Shown piece by piece: positions 34,831 to 44,284 of a stretch of 64,000 nt of DNA (position 1 is its first letter; each line of letters opens with the position of its first letter). This stretch comes from Clostridia bacterium (GTDB lineage: Bacteria > Bacillota > Clostridia > Christensenellales > Aristaeellaceae), in contig JAFSOC010000015.1 in the NCBI GenBank assembly GCA_017447185.1, forward strand, positions 310,672 to 374,671. The letters run 5' to 3'. Made by a program: the position numbers and the translations under genes. The notes below the pieces were generated by a model. The model had not been told where the DNA came from. It did no database searches and saw only the letters and a program-made list of their open reading frames with translations.

Positions 34831-36657
34831 ATGAAAGCCTGGCTTTCCCGACTGCACACAGATCTTGTTACTGTTCCTTCCTCGCCGGAAGAACTGGCCC
34901 GGTTTGAGCTTTCCCATGCATTGCCCGATATTTCCTGCAGAATTGAAACCGATCCTTCCATGGGAGAAGGATATCACATCTGCCGCAAATCAGATGGCAG
35001 TTTTTTGATTTCCGGAGGTTCAACCGGTATCCTGTATGGTTCCTATGCCCTGATACGCAGTGCTCTTTGTGAAAAATCAATGCCGGATAATCTTTCTTCT
35101 TCTCCTCGGTATGCTCTTCGTATGATCAATTGCTGGGACAATATGGACGGAACAGTTGAACGTGGCTATTCCGGCCGCAGTCTTTTCTTTGAGGATGGAC
35201 ATTTTCATTATGATCCTTTCCGTATGCGTGAACTCGGCCGGTTGATGGCCAGCGTCGGTCTGAATATACTGTGTATCAATAATGTAAATGTTCATTTTCC
35301 TGCCCAGCTTTTACTGGAGGATTATTTACCGGAAGCCGCTTCGCTTGCAGATCTGTTTCGTCCTTTCGGTGTTCGGCTGATGTTCTCCATTGATTATTCT
35401 CAGCCGATGCGTCACGGCATTTCAACAGCTGATCCGCTGGATCCAGCTGTTCAGGAATGGTGGAAAGGAACTGCAAAACGTGTATACAATGCAATTCCTG
35501 ATCTTGCCGGATTCCTTGTCAAAGCGGACAGTGAAGGCCGTCCCGGTCCTTTTACTTACGGCAGGAATCATGCGGAAGGAGCAAACATGCTTGCCGACGC
35601 AGTCCGTCCTTACGGCGGAAAAATCGTATGGCGCTGTTTTGTTTACAACTGCCGCCAGGACTGGCGTGACAAAACGACTGACCGTCCGAAAGCAGCTTGG
35701 GAGCACTACGCATATCTGGACGGACAATTTGCTGATAATGTAATTCTGCAGATCAAACACGGGCCATTTGATTTCCAGGTACGTGAGCCGCTTTCTCCCC
35801 TGTTGCTGGGCATGAAAAAAACAAATCTTGCCATGGAGCTCCAGCTTGCACAGGAATATACCGGTCATCAGATTGATATTTATACCATGATTCCCATGTG
35901 GCGGGAACTTTTTGAGGAACTGCCTGCAGAAAACATTATGTCCGTTGCCGCCGTTTCCAATCTCGGCCGCGATGAAAATTATACCGGTCATCCGCTTGCG
36001 GCTGTAAATTTCTTTACATATGGACTGCTTGCATGGGATCCCGAAACTGATACGACAGCTGCAGTCGCTGAATGGGCCCGGCTGACGTATATAATACCGG
36101 CAGAAGATGAGAAAAAACTTGTTAATCTTCTGCTTTCCAGCCGCCGTGTTTATGAAAAATACACCGCGCCTCTGGGGATTGGCTGGATGGTCACTCCACA
36201 TGATCATTACGGGCCTAATCCTTCCGGATATGAATATGATATGTGGGGCACATATCACAAAGCAAGCCATGATGCCATCGGTATAGACCGGACTGCTTCC
36301 GGCACAGGATATCTGAACCAGTATCCTGAATATATACAGAAAAAATACGAAGATCCGGGCACATGCCCGGACCTGTATCTGCTGTTTTATCACCGTCTTC
36401 CTTACACATTCCGTATGAAAGACGGACGGACGCTGATTCAACGGATTTATGATGATCATTTTGAAGGTTACTATGACGTCATATCCATGGTGGAAACTAT
36501 TCATGATTTGCCATTCCCAAATCCGGACCGTGATGTCATCCGGGAGCGGGCAAACCGTCAGCTTCATAACGCGAAGGAATGGTGTGACATCATCAACACC
36601 TTTTTCCATCGTCTTTCAGGAATTGAAGATGAACATGGACGTATCATTTATGACTGA
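34831..36657 (+). CDS. GH67 alpha-glucuronidase, intracellular
   Basis: 608 aa without a signal peptide. GH67 catalytic features: KADSEGRPGP with the acid Glu, a long WRCFVYNCRQDWRD strand, QIKHGPFDFQVREP carrying the two general-base carboxylates (Asp and Glu). Removes glucuronic or 4-O-methylglucuronic acid from the end of imported xylo-oligosaccharides. The family is often 650-730 aa; this one has a shorter N-terminal domain. Usually called aguA, but no xylan genes adjoin it. Its 3' end meets the convergent gene at 36661 with a 3-bp gap and no terminator. Confidence 0.92.
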   Translation: MKAWLSRLHTDLVTVPSSPEELARFELSHALPDISCRIETDPSMGEGYHICRKSDGSFLISGGSTGILYGSYALIRSALCEKSMPDNLSSSPRYALRMINCWDNMDGTVERGYSGRSLFFEDGHFHYDPFRMRELGRLMASVGLNILCINNVNVHFPAQLLLEDYLPEAASLADLFRPFGVRLMFSIDYSQPMRHGISTADPLDPAVQEWWKGTAKRVYNAIPDLAGFLVKADSEGRPGPFTYGRNHAEGANMLADAVRPYGGKIVWRCFVYNCRQDWRDKTTDRPKAAWEHYAYLDGQFADNVILQIKHGPFDFQVREPLSPLLLGMKKTNLAMELQLAQEYTGHQIDIYTMIPMWRELFEELPAENIMSVAAVSNLGRDENYTGHPLAAVNFFTYGLLAWDPETDTTAAVAEWARLTYIIPAEDEKKLVNLLLSSRRVYEKYTAPLGIGWMVTPHDHYGPNPSGYEYDMWGTYHKASHDAIGIDRTASGTGYLNQYPEYIQKKYEDPGTCPDLYLLFYHRLPYTFRMKDGRTLIQRIYDDHFEGYYDVISMVETIHDLPFPNPDRDVIRERANRQLHNAKEWCDIINTFFHRLSGIEDEHGRIIYD

Positions 36658-36660
36658 GTT

Positions 36661-37590
36661 TTACAGTCCAAGTTCACTTGCACGTTTTTCGGCTTCTTTA
36701 ATCCATTTATCATAACTTTTGTCTGCAATAATCTCATCAATTACACCATTCACAAAGCAAATCAGCTGCAATTCACCTTTCTTGGCGCAGATCCGGTCTC
36801 CCAAGTCCTGTTCTTCCAGGGAAAACTGCACTGTACTGACCAGCATCAACCCGGAATCCGGGTTGTTTTTTATATAATTCTGAGCTGTTTCCATATCAAC
36901 GAATCCGGCATCCGCTGTACCGTTTTTTACTGCATCGTATACATCCTGTACGGAAGATAAGCGACGGAATTCAGCATATTGATTTACATGACGGATTGCC
37001 AGCGATTCCTGCAGCGAGGTGCTTTGTGCCGCAATAATTTTGTTGTCCAGGTCATCCAGGGATGTAATAACTTCCTGATCCGCCACACGGATCATCATCG
37101 TTGTGCTGGCTTCGCTTTCTGTAAAATAATACCCTTTTGAAAGAGTGTAGGCTCCCGCCCGTCCGGGTGTAAAAGCAATCGCAGAGATTGTCAGATCACA
37201 TTTATCTTCAGCCAGCGCAGGAAGTACATCTGCAAAATCCATCGGAATAATCTCCAGCCTGACTCCCATACGTTCGGCGATCAGGGCTGCCAGATTCATA
37301 TCCGCACCTGCATACTGTTCCTGGCCTTCTTTATCGGGATCAATAAATTCCTGCGGAGCAAAATATGGTTCCGTAGCAACCCGAAGCACACCGGTGCGAC
37401 GAATCCGGTCGAGCACCCCGGATGCATCATCCGGAATGCCCTTGCTGATATCCAGCGACTGATCAACAAAGCCCCATTCATTCTCAACATATACCGTATC
37501 TTCTGCAAGTGCAGATAAAACCAGGCAGCAAATACAGAGAATCATTAGTGAAAGAAAAACCGGCCCTTTTTTCATTGATTCCTTATTCAT
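36661..37590 (-). CDS. Family-3 extracellular solute-binding protein, orphan
   Basis: 309 aa. N-terminal signal (hydrophobic about residues 10-28, ending SALAED), not a clear lipobox. The two-lobed amino-acid binding fold is seen: GVLRVATEPYFAPQEF, GADMNLAALIAERMGVRLE, TISAIAFTPGRA, then the DAGFVD strand and a C-terminal helix. Start at 37590 gives 7 bases to GGAGG; an ATG two codons earlier is too close. No permease or ATPase is next to it, so it may feed a transporter elsewhere or act as a sensor. Confidence 0.85.
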   Translation of the reverse strand: MNKESMKKGPVFLSLMILCICCLVLSALAEDTVYVENEWGFVDQSLDISKGIPDDASGVLDRIRRTGVLRVATEPYFAPQEFIDPDKEGQEQYAGADMNLAALIAERMGVRLEIIPMDFADVLPALAEDKCDLTISAIAFTPGRAGAYTLSKGYYFTESEASTTMMIRVADQEVITSLDDLDNKIIAAQSTSLQESLAIRHVNQYAEFRRLSSVQDVYDAVKNGTADAGFVDMETAQNYIKNNPDSGLMLVSTVQFSLEEQDLGDRICAKKGELQLICFVNGVIDEIIADKSYDKWIKEAEKRASELGL

Positions 37591-37691
37591 ATTCATACCT
37601 CCCGGATTAACACATTCATCGATGCATCCGTTATACCGGGTGCTTTTATACAATTATATCATATCCTTTATTTTTTTTCACGTTTATAAAA

Positions 37692-37734
37692 CAAAAGAAA
37701 AAGCAGGGCAATCTATTTAATAGACTGCCCTGCT
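37692..37734 (-). terminator. Terminator of the sugar ABC operon
   Basis: Stem AGCAGGGCA / TGCCCTGCT (plus 37702-37710, 37726-37734) with further pairing inside, then TTTTTCTTTT on the minus strand, 12 bp after the last permease stop. Confidence 0.9.
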
Positions 37735-37746
37735 GTCTCTTCTGAT

Positions 37747-38802
37747 CTATTGTCTTTTGGACATCTTCATCCAGGAAGGGAGCACAAACTTTTTCCCTCT
37801 ACGTGAAAGAACGACACTCTGCATCAGGATGAACAGAGCAAGCATAGCGCCACTGGCAATTTCCTGCCAGTAGGATTCCTGAACTTTGCTTGCAGCCATG
37901 ATTTCCTGAATGGTTGAAAGGATCATTACTCCGAAGAATGTCCCGAAGACATTTCCAACACCGCCTGTCAGAAGTGTTCCGCCAATAATGGCAGAAGCAA
38001 TGGCATCCATTTCACTCCGAAGACCGATACTGGTTTTACCGGAAGAAGCATGCATGATAAATACATATCCAGCCAATGCTGCAAGAACACTGCTGATGAC
38101 ATAGCTGAGAAAACGTGAACGTTTCACATTGATACCAAGCATCAGCGCGCTTTGCTGATTTCCGCCCAGTGCATAAATACTGCGGCCCAGTTTATGATGA
38201 CGCAGAAGCAGATACATCAGCAGAAGGATTATCAGAGCAAAAGCTGCACCGATTTCCAGTTTAAATACGCCGGGAATTTGAATGGCAACCTTTTTCATTT
38301 CAAGGAATGCTTCATGTTTTATCGGTACATTCTCGCTGGAAATCATCGTCGTAATTCCACGGGAAAGGAACATGCCGGCAAGTGTTACAATAAATGGCTG
38401 TATCCCCAGATAACTGACAAGGAAACCCTGTTCCAGGCCAAAGAGAAGACCGATGCCCAGGGCGAGCAGCATGGAAAGAAGAACACCGGGAACCCCTTCA
38501 ATGCCGGAAGTTTGAAGGAATTTGGCGACACTCATAGCTGTAAGGCATACGACGCCGCCAACGCTGATATCTATTCCGCCTCCGATCATAACAATTGTCA
38601 GAGCACAGCCAAGGATAATCAGGTATGCGTTGTTGTTCAGCAGGTTAAAAATCTCCTGCAGATTGAGGAAGCGCTTTCCGATGAGCAGCATTGCTGCAGC
38701 ATACATTACGACGAAAATTCCAATGGCTATGAGCATCAGCAGTTTTGTATTTGACATCGGCTGATGACGCCTGGCGTTGATTTCAGGTGCTTTCACTGTC
38801 AT
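37747..38802 (-). CDS. yjfF: Sugar ABC transporter permease (YjfF-like)
   Basis: 351 aa, about ten membrane segments, BPD_transp_2 family. The conserved GGGIDISVGGVV loop and the GGTLLTGGVGNVFGTFFGV loop mark ribose/galactose-type permeases. Its place after the YtfT-like gene (5 bp gap) and the ATPase gives the ytfQRT-yjfF order, whose E. coli version imports galactofuranose. Forms a heteromeric channel with the other permease. Ligand here is not proven. Confidence 0.75.
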   Translation of the reverse strand: MTVKAPEINARRHQPMSNTKLLMLIAIGIFVVMYAAAMLLIGKRFLNLQEIFNLLNNNAYLIILGCALTIVMIGGGIDISVGGVVCLTAMSVAKFLQTSGIEGVPGVLLSMLLALGIGLLFGLEQGFLVSYLGIQPFIVTLAGMFLSRGITTMISSENVPIKHEAFLEMKKVAIQIPGVFKLEIGAAFALIILLLMYLLLRHHKLGRSIYALGGNQQSALMLGINVKRSRFLSYVISSVLAALAGYVFIMHASSGKTSIGLRSEMDAIASAIIGGTLLTGGVGNVFGTFFGVMILSTIQEIMAASKVQESYWQEIASGAMLALFILMQSVVLSRRGKKFVLPSWMKMSKRQ

Positions 38803-38807
38803 ATTCC

Positions 38808-39902
38808 TTACCTCCCCGCCACTGCTCTTCTGGAACTGTTATGGACTTTTTTCCAGAAAGCTGAAATTTTTTCTTTTACTGCGGGAGACCCGGCAATCAC
38901 TATGATGATAATGACAATCGCTTTATAAGCCTTAATGGATTCGGGCTTTACGCTCATGTCATTCAGTGTGTTGGTCAGCATGAGAATGATATAAGATCCG
39001 AGAATGGATCCTGCCAGACGGAATTTACCACCGCCCAGGCTGTTTCCGCCGATTGCAACAGCCAGAATAGCATCCATTTCGATCGCATCAAGCAGTGTTT
39101 TATGGGACAGCTGGTTCAGACGACAGACCTGAATCATGGATGCAAGGGAGACGCAAACGCCAAGCAGAACAAAAGATAGAAGTTTTATGGCTGTCGGATT
39201 AATACCATTCAATCTGGCGGCACCCTGATTAATACCTACTGTCTGGGTATACAGGCGAAGATTTGTAAGTTTGAAAACAAGGCCCAGAATCAATGCCATA
39301 ATTACAACCAGAAAGATAGGTGTTGGAATCGGAATTCCCGGAATAGTTTTTCCGATTGCATTGATCAGTTTATCGTTCAGTTGCGGAGTTGCACTTCCGG
39401 TTATCATATAGGCAATGGAACGGCCGCAGGAAAAGAGAATCAACGTTGCTATCATTGGCTGGATTTTAAAAACAGCAACCAACGTCCCGTTAAACAACGT
39501 AAATATGATTGTTACGCCAATGGCAGCCAAAAGGCCGACAACAATGCTTAAAACTGAAATGTTGTCAAGTCCGAAGGCATCAAGCACTTTTACAAACACT
39601 GCACCGGAAATGGCACCGACAGCGCCGACTGAAATATCCTGTCCTCCGCAGGCTGCGGTAACCAGTGTCATACCCATCGCAATGATCGCCAGGGCGCTGG
39701 CATCATCAATAATACTGATCAGATTTCCGGAAAGAACCATATTCCCGTCGTTATTGATACGGGTGGTTATACTGAAAAAGCCAAGATCACCGATCGCAAT
39801 TCCGCGGATCAGATTGAATACAATCAGGATTCCGAGTGCAGCCAGCGGAATAATCAATTGCGACAAATCATGCTTTTTTCGGGAGTTTGTCTTTTGAATC
39901 AT
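38808..39902 (-). CDS. ytfT: Sugar ABC transporter permease (YtfT-like)
   Basis: 364 aa, about ten membrane segments. The loops TAACGGQDISVGAVGAISG and GGNSLGGGKFRLAGSILG are those of the YtfT branch of CUT2 permeases. It begins 1 bp after the ATPase stop, with AGGAGG inside the latter's end, so it is coupled to it. Basic N-terminus is cytoplasmic. Confidence 0.78.
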   Translation of the reverse strand: MIQKTNSRKKHDLSQLIIPLAALGILIVFNLIRGIAIGDLGFFSITTRINNDGNMVLSGNLISIIDDASALAIIAMGMTLVTAACGGQDISVGAVGAISGAVFVKVLDAFGLDNISVLSIVVGLLAAIGVTIIFTLFNGTLVAVFKIQPMIATLILFSCGRSIAYMITGSATPQLNDKLINAIGKTIPGIPIPTPIFLVVIMALILGLVFKLTNLRLYTQTVGINQGAARLNGINPTAIKLLSFVLLGVCVSLASMIQVCRLNQLSHKTLLDAIEMDAILAVAIGGNSLGGGKFRLAGSILGSYIILMLTNTLNDMSVKPESIKAYKAIVIIIIVIAGSPAVKEKISAFWKKVHNSSRRAVAGR

Positions 39903-39903
39903 T

Positions 39904-41463
39904 TTACTGTCCTCCTCCCGCGATCGTTTTCATGACAGAGGATTGATTCAGATCATCACCTGTCAGTTCGCCTACAATATTGCGGTCGCGCATGACTATC
40001 AGCCGCGAACAGGTACGAAGCATTTCCTCAATTTCAGAAGAGATAAATGTAATACTCATATTCTCCTCTGCAGCAAGTTTCAGAACAAGTTTCTGAATCT
40101 CAAGCTTTGTTCCCACATCAATTCCTCGTGTGGGTTCATCCAGGATCAGGTAATTCGGATGGTTCAGCAGCCAGCGAGCAAGTATAACTTTTTGCTGGTT
40201 TCCGCCGGAAAGACTTCCAACCGGCGTATCCTGGCTTGCCGTTTTGATCTTCAGGGCTTTAATATATTCATCCGCAAAGCTTTCAGCTTCCTTCCGGCTC
40301 ATCGGATGGAAAAATCCTTTCATCACCTGAAGCGCCAGAATGATATTCTCCCGGACAGAAAGATCAGCGATGATCCCATCCCGTTTCCGATCCTCCGGAA
40401 GATACCCAATCCCGGCTTTCATTGCATCATGAGGCTTCGCAATGTTAACCTTTTTTCCATTGACCTCCACTTTTCCGCCTGTAACACGATCTGCACCGAA
40501 GATCGCCCGAACGCTTTCACTGCGTCCGGAACCCAGCAGGCCGGTAAAACCATTCACTTCCCCCTCGTGAATCTGGAAATCAAAAGGCTTGCTCTCTGCA
40601 CTGGAGAGTTTTTCAGCATTGTAAATAACCTTTTCGCCGGCCGTTTTTTTCTGACCGATTTCTTCAAGATCAGCCAGATCATTCAGGTCTTTTCCCATCA
40701 TCCTGGCAACCAGCTCCACCTGCGGCAAATCTGAAATCGGAAATTCTCCAACCAGTTCGCCATTGCGGAGCACAGTGATTCGGTCACTGACCTCATAGAC
40801 CTGTTCAAGAAAATGGGTTACAAAGATAATACCGACGCCGCGATTCTTCAGATCACGCATCAGTCCAAACAGCATTTGCACTTCCTTTTCGTCCAGGGAA
40901 GATGTGGGCTCATCCAGGATCAGGACTTTACACTGCATATCCACCGCACGGGCAATGGCTACCATCTGCTGGACTGCCAGAGAGCATCTGGACAGTTCCT
41001 GATTAGCCTGTGCAGGAATACCAAGACTGTTCAGGATTTCCGTAGCTTTCTTTTCATTTTCTCTCCAGTGAACACGAATATTTTTTGTCCGCCCGATAAA
41101 CATGTTTTCTGCTACAGTCAGGTTCGGGCAAAGATTTATTTCCTGGTAAACAGTACTAATCCCCAGGTTTTGTGCATCCTGTGGAGAATGAATATGCGCT
41201 TCACCCTCCACACCGTCTACGAAGATTTGTCCTTCATCTTTAGGATAAACTCCTGTTAGAACTTTAATCAGCGTGGATTTTCCTGCACCGTTTTCACCCA
41301 TTAACGCGTGAATTTCGCCTTTCCGAAGAGTGAAATCAACATCATTCAATGCTTTCGTACCGGGAAACGATTTACTGATTCCGCGCATAGACAAAACCAC
41401 ACCCTGCTGTAGTTTTGCTTTCGCAGCTTTTAATTCTTTTGCAGAAACAACCCGATTCTCCAT
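39904..41463 (-). CDS. ytfR: Sugar ABC transporter ATPase, two-domain (YtfR-like)
   Basis: 519 aa, tandem ATP-binding domains as in RbsA. Domain 1: Walker A GENGAGKST, signature-like region RCSLAVQQMVAIARA, Walker B LILDEPTSSLD. Domain 2: degenerate P-loop GLLGSGRSE, signature SLSGGNQQKVILARW, Walker B LILDEPTRGID, typical for CUT2 ATPases. Powers uptake by the two downstream permeases. It has an N-terminal extension of about 20 residues. Preceded by a strong hairpin at 41517-41558. Confidence 0.9.
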   Translation of the reverse strand: MENRVVSAKELKAAKAKLQQGVVLSMRGISKSFPGTKALNDVDFTLRKGEIHALMGENGAGKSTLIKVLTGVYPKDEGQIFVDGVEGEAHIHSPQDAQNLGISTVYQEINLCPNLTVAENMFIGRTKNIRVHWRENEKKATEILNSLGIPAQANQELSRCSLAVQQMVAIARAVDMQCKVLILDEPTSSLDEKEVQMLFGLMRDLKNRGVGIIFVTHFLEQVYEVSDRITVLRNGELVGEFPISDLPQVELVARMMGKDLNDLADLEEIGQKKTAGEKVIYNAEKLSSAESKPFDFQIHEGEVNGFTGLLGSGRSESVRAIFGADRVTGGKVEVNGKKVNIAKPHDAMKAGIGYLPEDRKRDGIIADLSVRENIILALQVMKGFFHPMSRKEAESFADEYIKALKIKTASQDTPVGSLSGGNQQKVILARWLLNHPNYLILDEPTRGIDVGTKLEIQKLVLKLAAEENMSITFISSEIEEMLRTCSRLIVMRDRNIVGELTGDDLNQSSVMKTIAGGGQ

Positions 41464-41516
41464 GTAGCTGCTCCTTCCCGACCTGATTGTTTTTCCGGAA
41501 AGCTTTTCTAAATAAA

Positions 41517-41558
41517 GCGCGGTATGAACGCGCGCCTTACCGTTTGTTCATACCGCGC
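41517..41558 (-). terminator. Intercistronic hairpin between binding protein and ATPase
   Basis: Perfect 13-bp arms GCGCGGTATGAAC / GTTCATACCGCGC (plus 41517-41529, 41546-41558), 16-base loop, followed on the minus strand by TTTATTT. It can act as partial terminator or 3' stabiliser so that more binding protein than transporter is made. Confidence 0.75.
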
Positions 41559-41577
41559 CGTGATCTATTGTTTTGAA

Positions 41578-42549
41578 TTATTCGCCCAGTCCGTAGGTGT
41601 CGATATCTTCCTGGGTAATGGTCTTGGCATCGAAGCCAACTTCATTGTTGATGATCTGATTCAGTTCATTCAGACCTTCAATAGCTTCTCCGGCTTCCAG
41701 CTTTTTGATCATTTCATCGATCAGCTTAGCCTGGAAGGGGCTGCACTGTCCGTCATAGTTCCAGTTGCCGGCCAGCAGTTCGCGAAGCGCGTACTTGTTG
41801 CAGTCAAAGCCCATAACGATAACTTTGCCATCCACACCGTGGGTGATGCCAGCCTTGTCCAGAGCCGCGACAGCGCCCTGAGCCATACCGTCATTTTCAG
41901 CGTAAATGATGTTGAAGTCTTCGTTCGCATCGATAGCAGCCTGAGCGATCTTACGGGCTTCTTCAGGATCCCAGCTGTCTCCGCCGGTACCTTCACGGAC
42001 GATGGTCCAGTTGGCTTCAGCTTCGCACTTCTTGTCCAGAGCGCCGGAACGACCGAGCTGCGCAGCGCTACCCAGCTGACCCTTGATATGCAGGATCTTG
42101 TACTCTTCCAGGCCAAGGCTTTCCAGCCATGCAACAGCTGTTTCGCCTTCTTTATCCATGTCGGAAACGACAGCAGCGGTGTACAGGGAAGGATCAGCAT
42201 TTACCATACGGTCGAAGAGGAACACGCCGATGCCGGCATCTTTCGCTTCCTGCAGAACTTCGTCCCATCCATCAGCATCCGCAGCGGAAACCAGGATGTA
42301 CTTCACACCGTCAGCGATGAAGCCGCGGGCCGCGTCCAGCTGCTTGTCAGCAGTGGGTGCAGTTACGAAAGTGGCTTCATAGCCATTTTCAGCGGTAAAG
42401 GTATCCGTCATGTCCTTAACGTTGGCTTCACGATATCCGGATTCAGCAGGATCCAGATTGATGATGCCGACCTTGATTCCGTCCGCAAGAGCGGAAGCGG
42501 CGCAGAGCACCATAACCAGAGCGAGTACCAGGGCTAAAATTTTCTTCAT
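41578..42549 (-). CDS. ytfQ: Sugar-binding protein (YtfQ-like)
   Basis: 323 aa. Signal peptide at residues 1-22 (MKKILALVLALVMVL then ASALADG) with a signal peptidase I site; the only Cys (16) has no lipobox context, so it seems soluble. Periplasmic_binding 4 fold: GIINLDPAESGYREANV, DGVKYILVSAADADGW, FNIIYAENDGMAQGA, VIVMGFDCNKYALRELLAG. Similar to YtfQ. Start has GGAGG 8 bases upstream. It is the first gene of its transcript, downstream of a terminator. Confidence 0.8.
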   Translation of the reverse strand: MKKILALVLALVMVLCAASALADGIKVGIINLDPAESGYREANVKDMTDTFTAENGYEATFVTAPTADKQLDAARGFIADGVKYILVSAADADGWDEVLQEAKDAGIGVFLFDRMVNADPSLYTAAVVSDMDKEGETAVAWLESLGLEEYKILHIKGQLGSAAQLGRSGALDKKCEAEANWTIVREGTGGDSWDPEEARKIAQAAIDANEDFNIIYAENDGMAQGAVAALDKAGITHGVDGKVIVMGFDCNKYALRELLAGNWNYDGQCSPFQAKLIDEMIKKLEAGEAIEGLNELNQIINNEVGFDAKTITQEDIDTYGLGE

Positions 42550-42603
42550 GGTTCTATCCTCCATAAATATTTTTGGCATTCCTGCCATGTTGGTCACAGT
42601 ATA

Positions 42604-42634
42604 GAAAAAAACCTCTGCATTTTAAATACAGAGG
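42604..42634 (-). terminator. Terminator after the response regulator gene
   Basis: Stem CCTCTG / CAGAGG (42612-42617, 42629-42634) with an AT-rich, partly pairable loop and seven T on the minus strand. It separates the sensor operon from the transporter operon. The rest of 42550-42718 is AT-rich; I see no clear promoter in it. Confidence 0.75.
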
Positions 42635-42718
42635 CTTTTTATTTTGGTTGAAATTTATCCGTTTATGACAGGTACGTACATAAAAAGCAGTACATTTTTA
42701 TTTTACTCGTGTATATTT

Positions 42719-44284
42719 TTATTCGTTCCGGTTCTCTTTCCTGTATTCTCCCGGAGTCATTCCGGTGTTCTTTTTAAAGAGATAACTGAAGTAATGAGAG
42801 TCGTTATAGCCTACTTCCATAGCAATCTGGGCTGATTTCATATCTGTAGCTTCCAGCAGTTCCTTTGCTTTTCCGATTCGCAACGCGGTAAGGTACTGTG
42901 TAAAGGTAAGACCGGTTTCCTGCGCAAAAACAGTTGAGAAATGGCTTTGTGAAAGATGAACTTCATCTGCTGCATCCTGGAGCATGAGATTCGGATCAGA
43001 GAAATGCTGGGCGAGATAGGCACGTGCTCTGCTGATGGAGGTATCTCCATATCCTGAACGGTTCTGGTCCCGGTATGCGATAGCTGTCCGAAGCAGTACT
43101 GCCAGCTGCCGGAATCCCTCCTCACCTTCTGTTCGCAGCGCTTCATCAATTTGTGTGTTCGGCAGTTCATCGCGTGGATTTCCGCCTGCATCCTGGACAA
43201 TTCTCTGTGCCGCCATAAGGGCAGCTACACGCAGATAACCAAGGGCAAGGGCTGGGTCTATTTTTTCCGAATATTCTGTCAGTATACTTTCAATACTCCC
43301 GGCAGAAGCATACTGAAGTCGTTCAAAAAGAGGGCTGAGATCCGTTTCGGAAAGCAGCTGCTGTTCCCCGGAGCTCTCATTTACGCTGATGATTTTTCTT
43401 TCTTCCTTTGTTTCCGGGCTCTGTATATGGCGAGCGTGTCTTGCACCTTTCATGGACTGACGGATTTCGTGAAAATCCACTACAGTCTCACCTACTGAAA
43501 TAACAAGGCGTTTCTTTTCAGAAAGTTCCGGCTGATGCATCACTGAATTTGCAAACGAATAAGCTCGTTCTTCCGTATCCTCTGGATTGTCTCCCAAAAC
43601 CAATGCCCTCGCGCCTTTCGGTGCACTGCATGCAAACACGCCGCCTCCGCTCATCTCTGCCAGTGAGAAGAGCGCGTTCCTGCAGGAAAGACGTTCCTGC
43701 CCTTCTGCATTGAAGGAAATATCAATCACTGTATAACAGGGAGCGGTAAGATTGATGCCAAGTCCACGCATCTGACTGAGCAGCGCATCGTCATCCTCCG
43801 GATTTCCTTCATCTGTAAATAGTGTGGTCAGAAGCTTGTCCCGCAGAAACTGATTGCCGGAGGTCAGACGTTCCCGCAGGGCGGTCAGGTTCTCCCTTTC
43901 CTTTCTCTTTTCCTCAATTTGTTTACTGACACGGCCCAGTGCCGCTTCCAGTTCCTCTGCAGTAATCGGCTTCAGCAGATATTCGCGGACTCCCAGGGAG
44001 ATTGCTTTCTGCGCATAGGAAAAATCATCATAGCCGGAAAGAATAATTCTTTCCACCCAGGGCATGGTGCGCTGCACTTCTTCACACAACCTGATTCCGT
44101 CCATGAAGGGCATCCGGATGTCTGTCAGCAGGATATCCGCGTTCAAATCCCTCAGCATGGGCAGGGCCATTTCACCGTCCGGAGCTTCTCCGACCAGCTG
44201 GTATCCTTTTTCCTCCCAGGGAAAAGAATTTCTCAGGTTTTCACGAATAGCAATCTCGTCATCCACGAGAAAAACTTTCATCAT
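42719..44284 (-). CDS. AraC-type response regulator (YesN-like)
   Basis: 521 aa. Receiver domain residues 1-120 with VFLVDDE acid pocket, phosphate acceptor Asp in LLTDIRMPFMDG, and the KPI Lys. A middle region of about 270 residues links to a C-terminal AraC HTH pair (LAQHFSDPNLMLQDAADEVHLSQSHFS; AQIAMEVGYNDSHYFSYLFKK). ATG at 44284 follows GGGAGG; overlaps the kinase gene by 26 bp. It most likely activates the sugar transporter next door. Confidence 0.9.
   Translation of the reverse strand: MMKVFLVDDEIAIRENLRNSFPWEEKGYQLVGEAPDGEMALPMLRDLNADILLTDIRMPFMDGIRLCEEVQRTMPWVERIILSGYDDFSYAQKAISLGVREYLLKPITAEELEAALGRVSKQIEEKRKERENLTALRERLTSGNQFLRDKLLTTLFTDEGNPEDDDALLSQMRGLGINLTAPCYTVIDISFNAEGQERLSCRNALFSLAEMSGGGVFACSAPKGARALVLGDNPEDTEERAYSFANSVMHQPELSEKKRLVISVGETVVDFHEIRQSMKGARHARHIQSPETKEERKIISVNESSGEQQLLSETDLSPLFERLQYASAGSIESILTEYSEKIDPALALGYLRVAALMAAQRIVQDAGGNPRDELPNTQIDEALRTEGEEGFRQLAVLLRTAIAYRDQNRSGYGDTSISRARAYLAQHFSDPNLMLQDAADEVHLSQSHFSTVFAQETGLTFTQYLTALRIGKAKELLEATDMKSAQIAMEVGYNDSHYFSYLFKKNTGMTPGEYRKENRNE

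Noticed and set aside
35422..36609. 395-aa minus-strand frame
   Set aside because: Antisense to the GH67 gene whose catalytic motifs are clear.
39943..40734. 263-aa plus-strand frame
   Set aside because: Antisense to the sugar ABC ATPase; shadow frame.
42640..42718. Promoter for the ytfQ-like gene
   Set aside because: AT-rich but no pair of boxes with proper spacing could be found on the minus strand.
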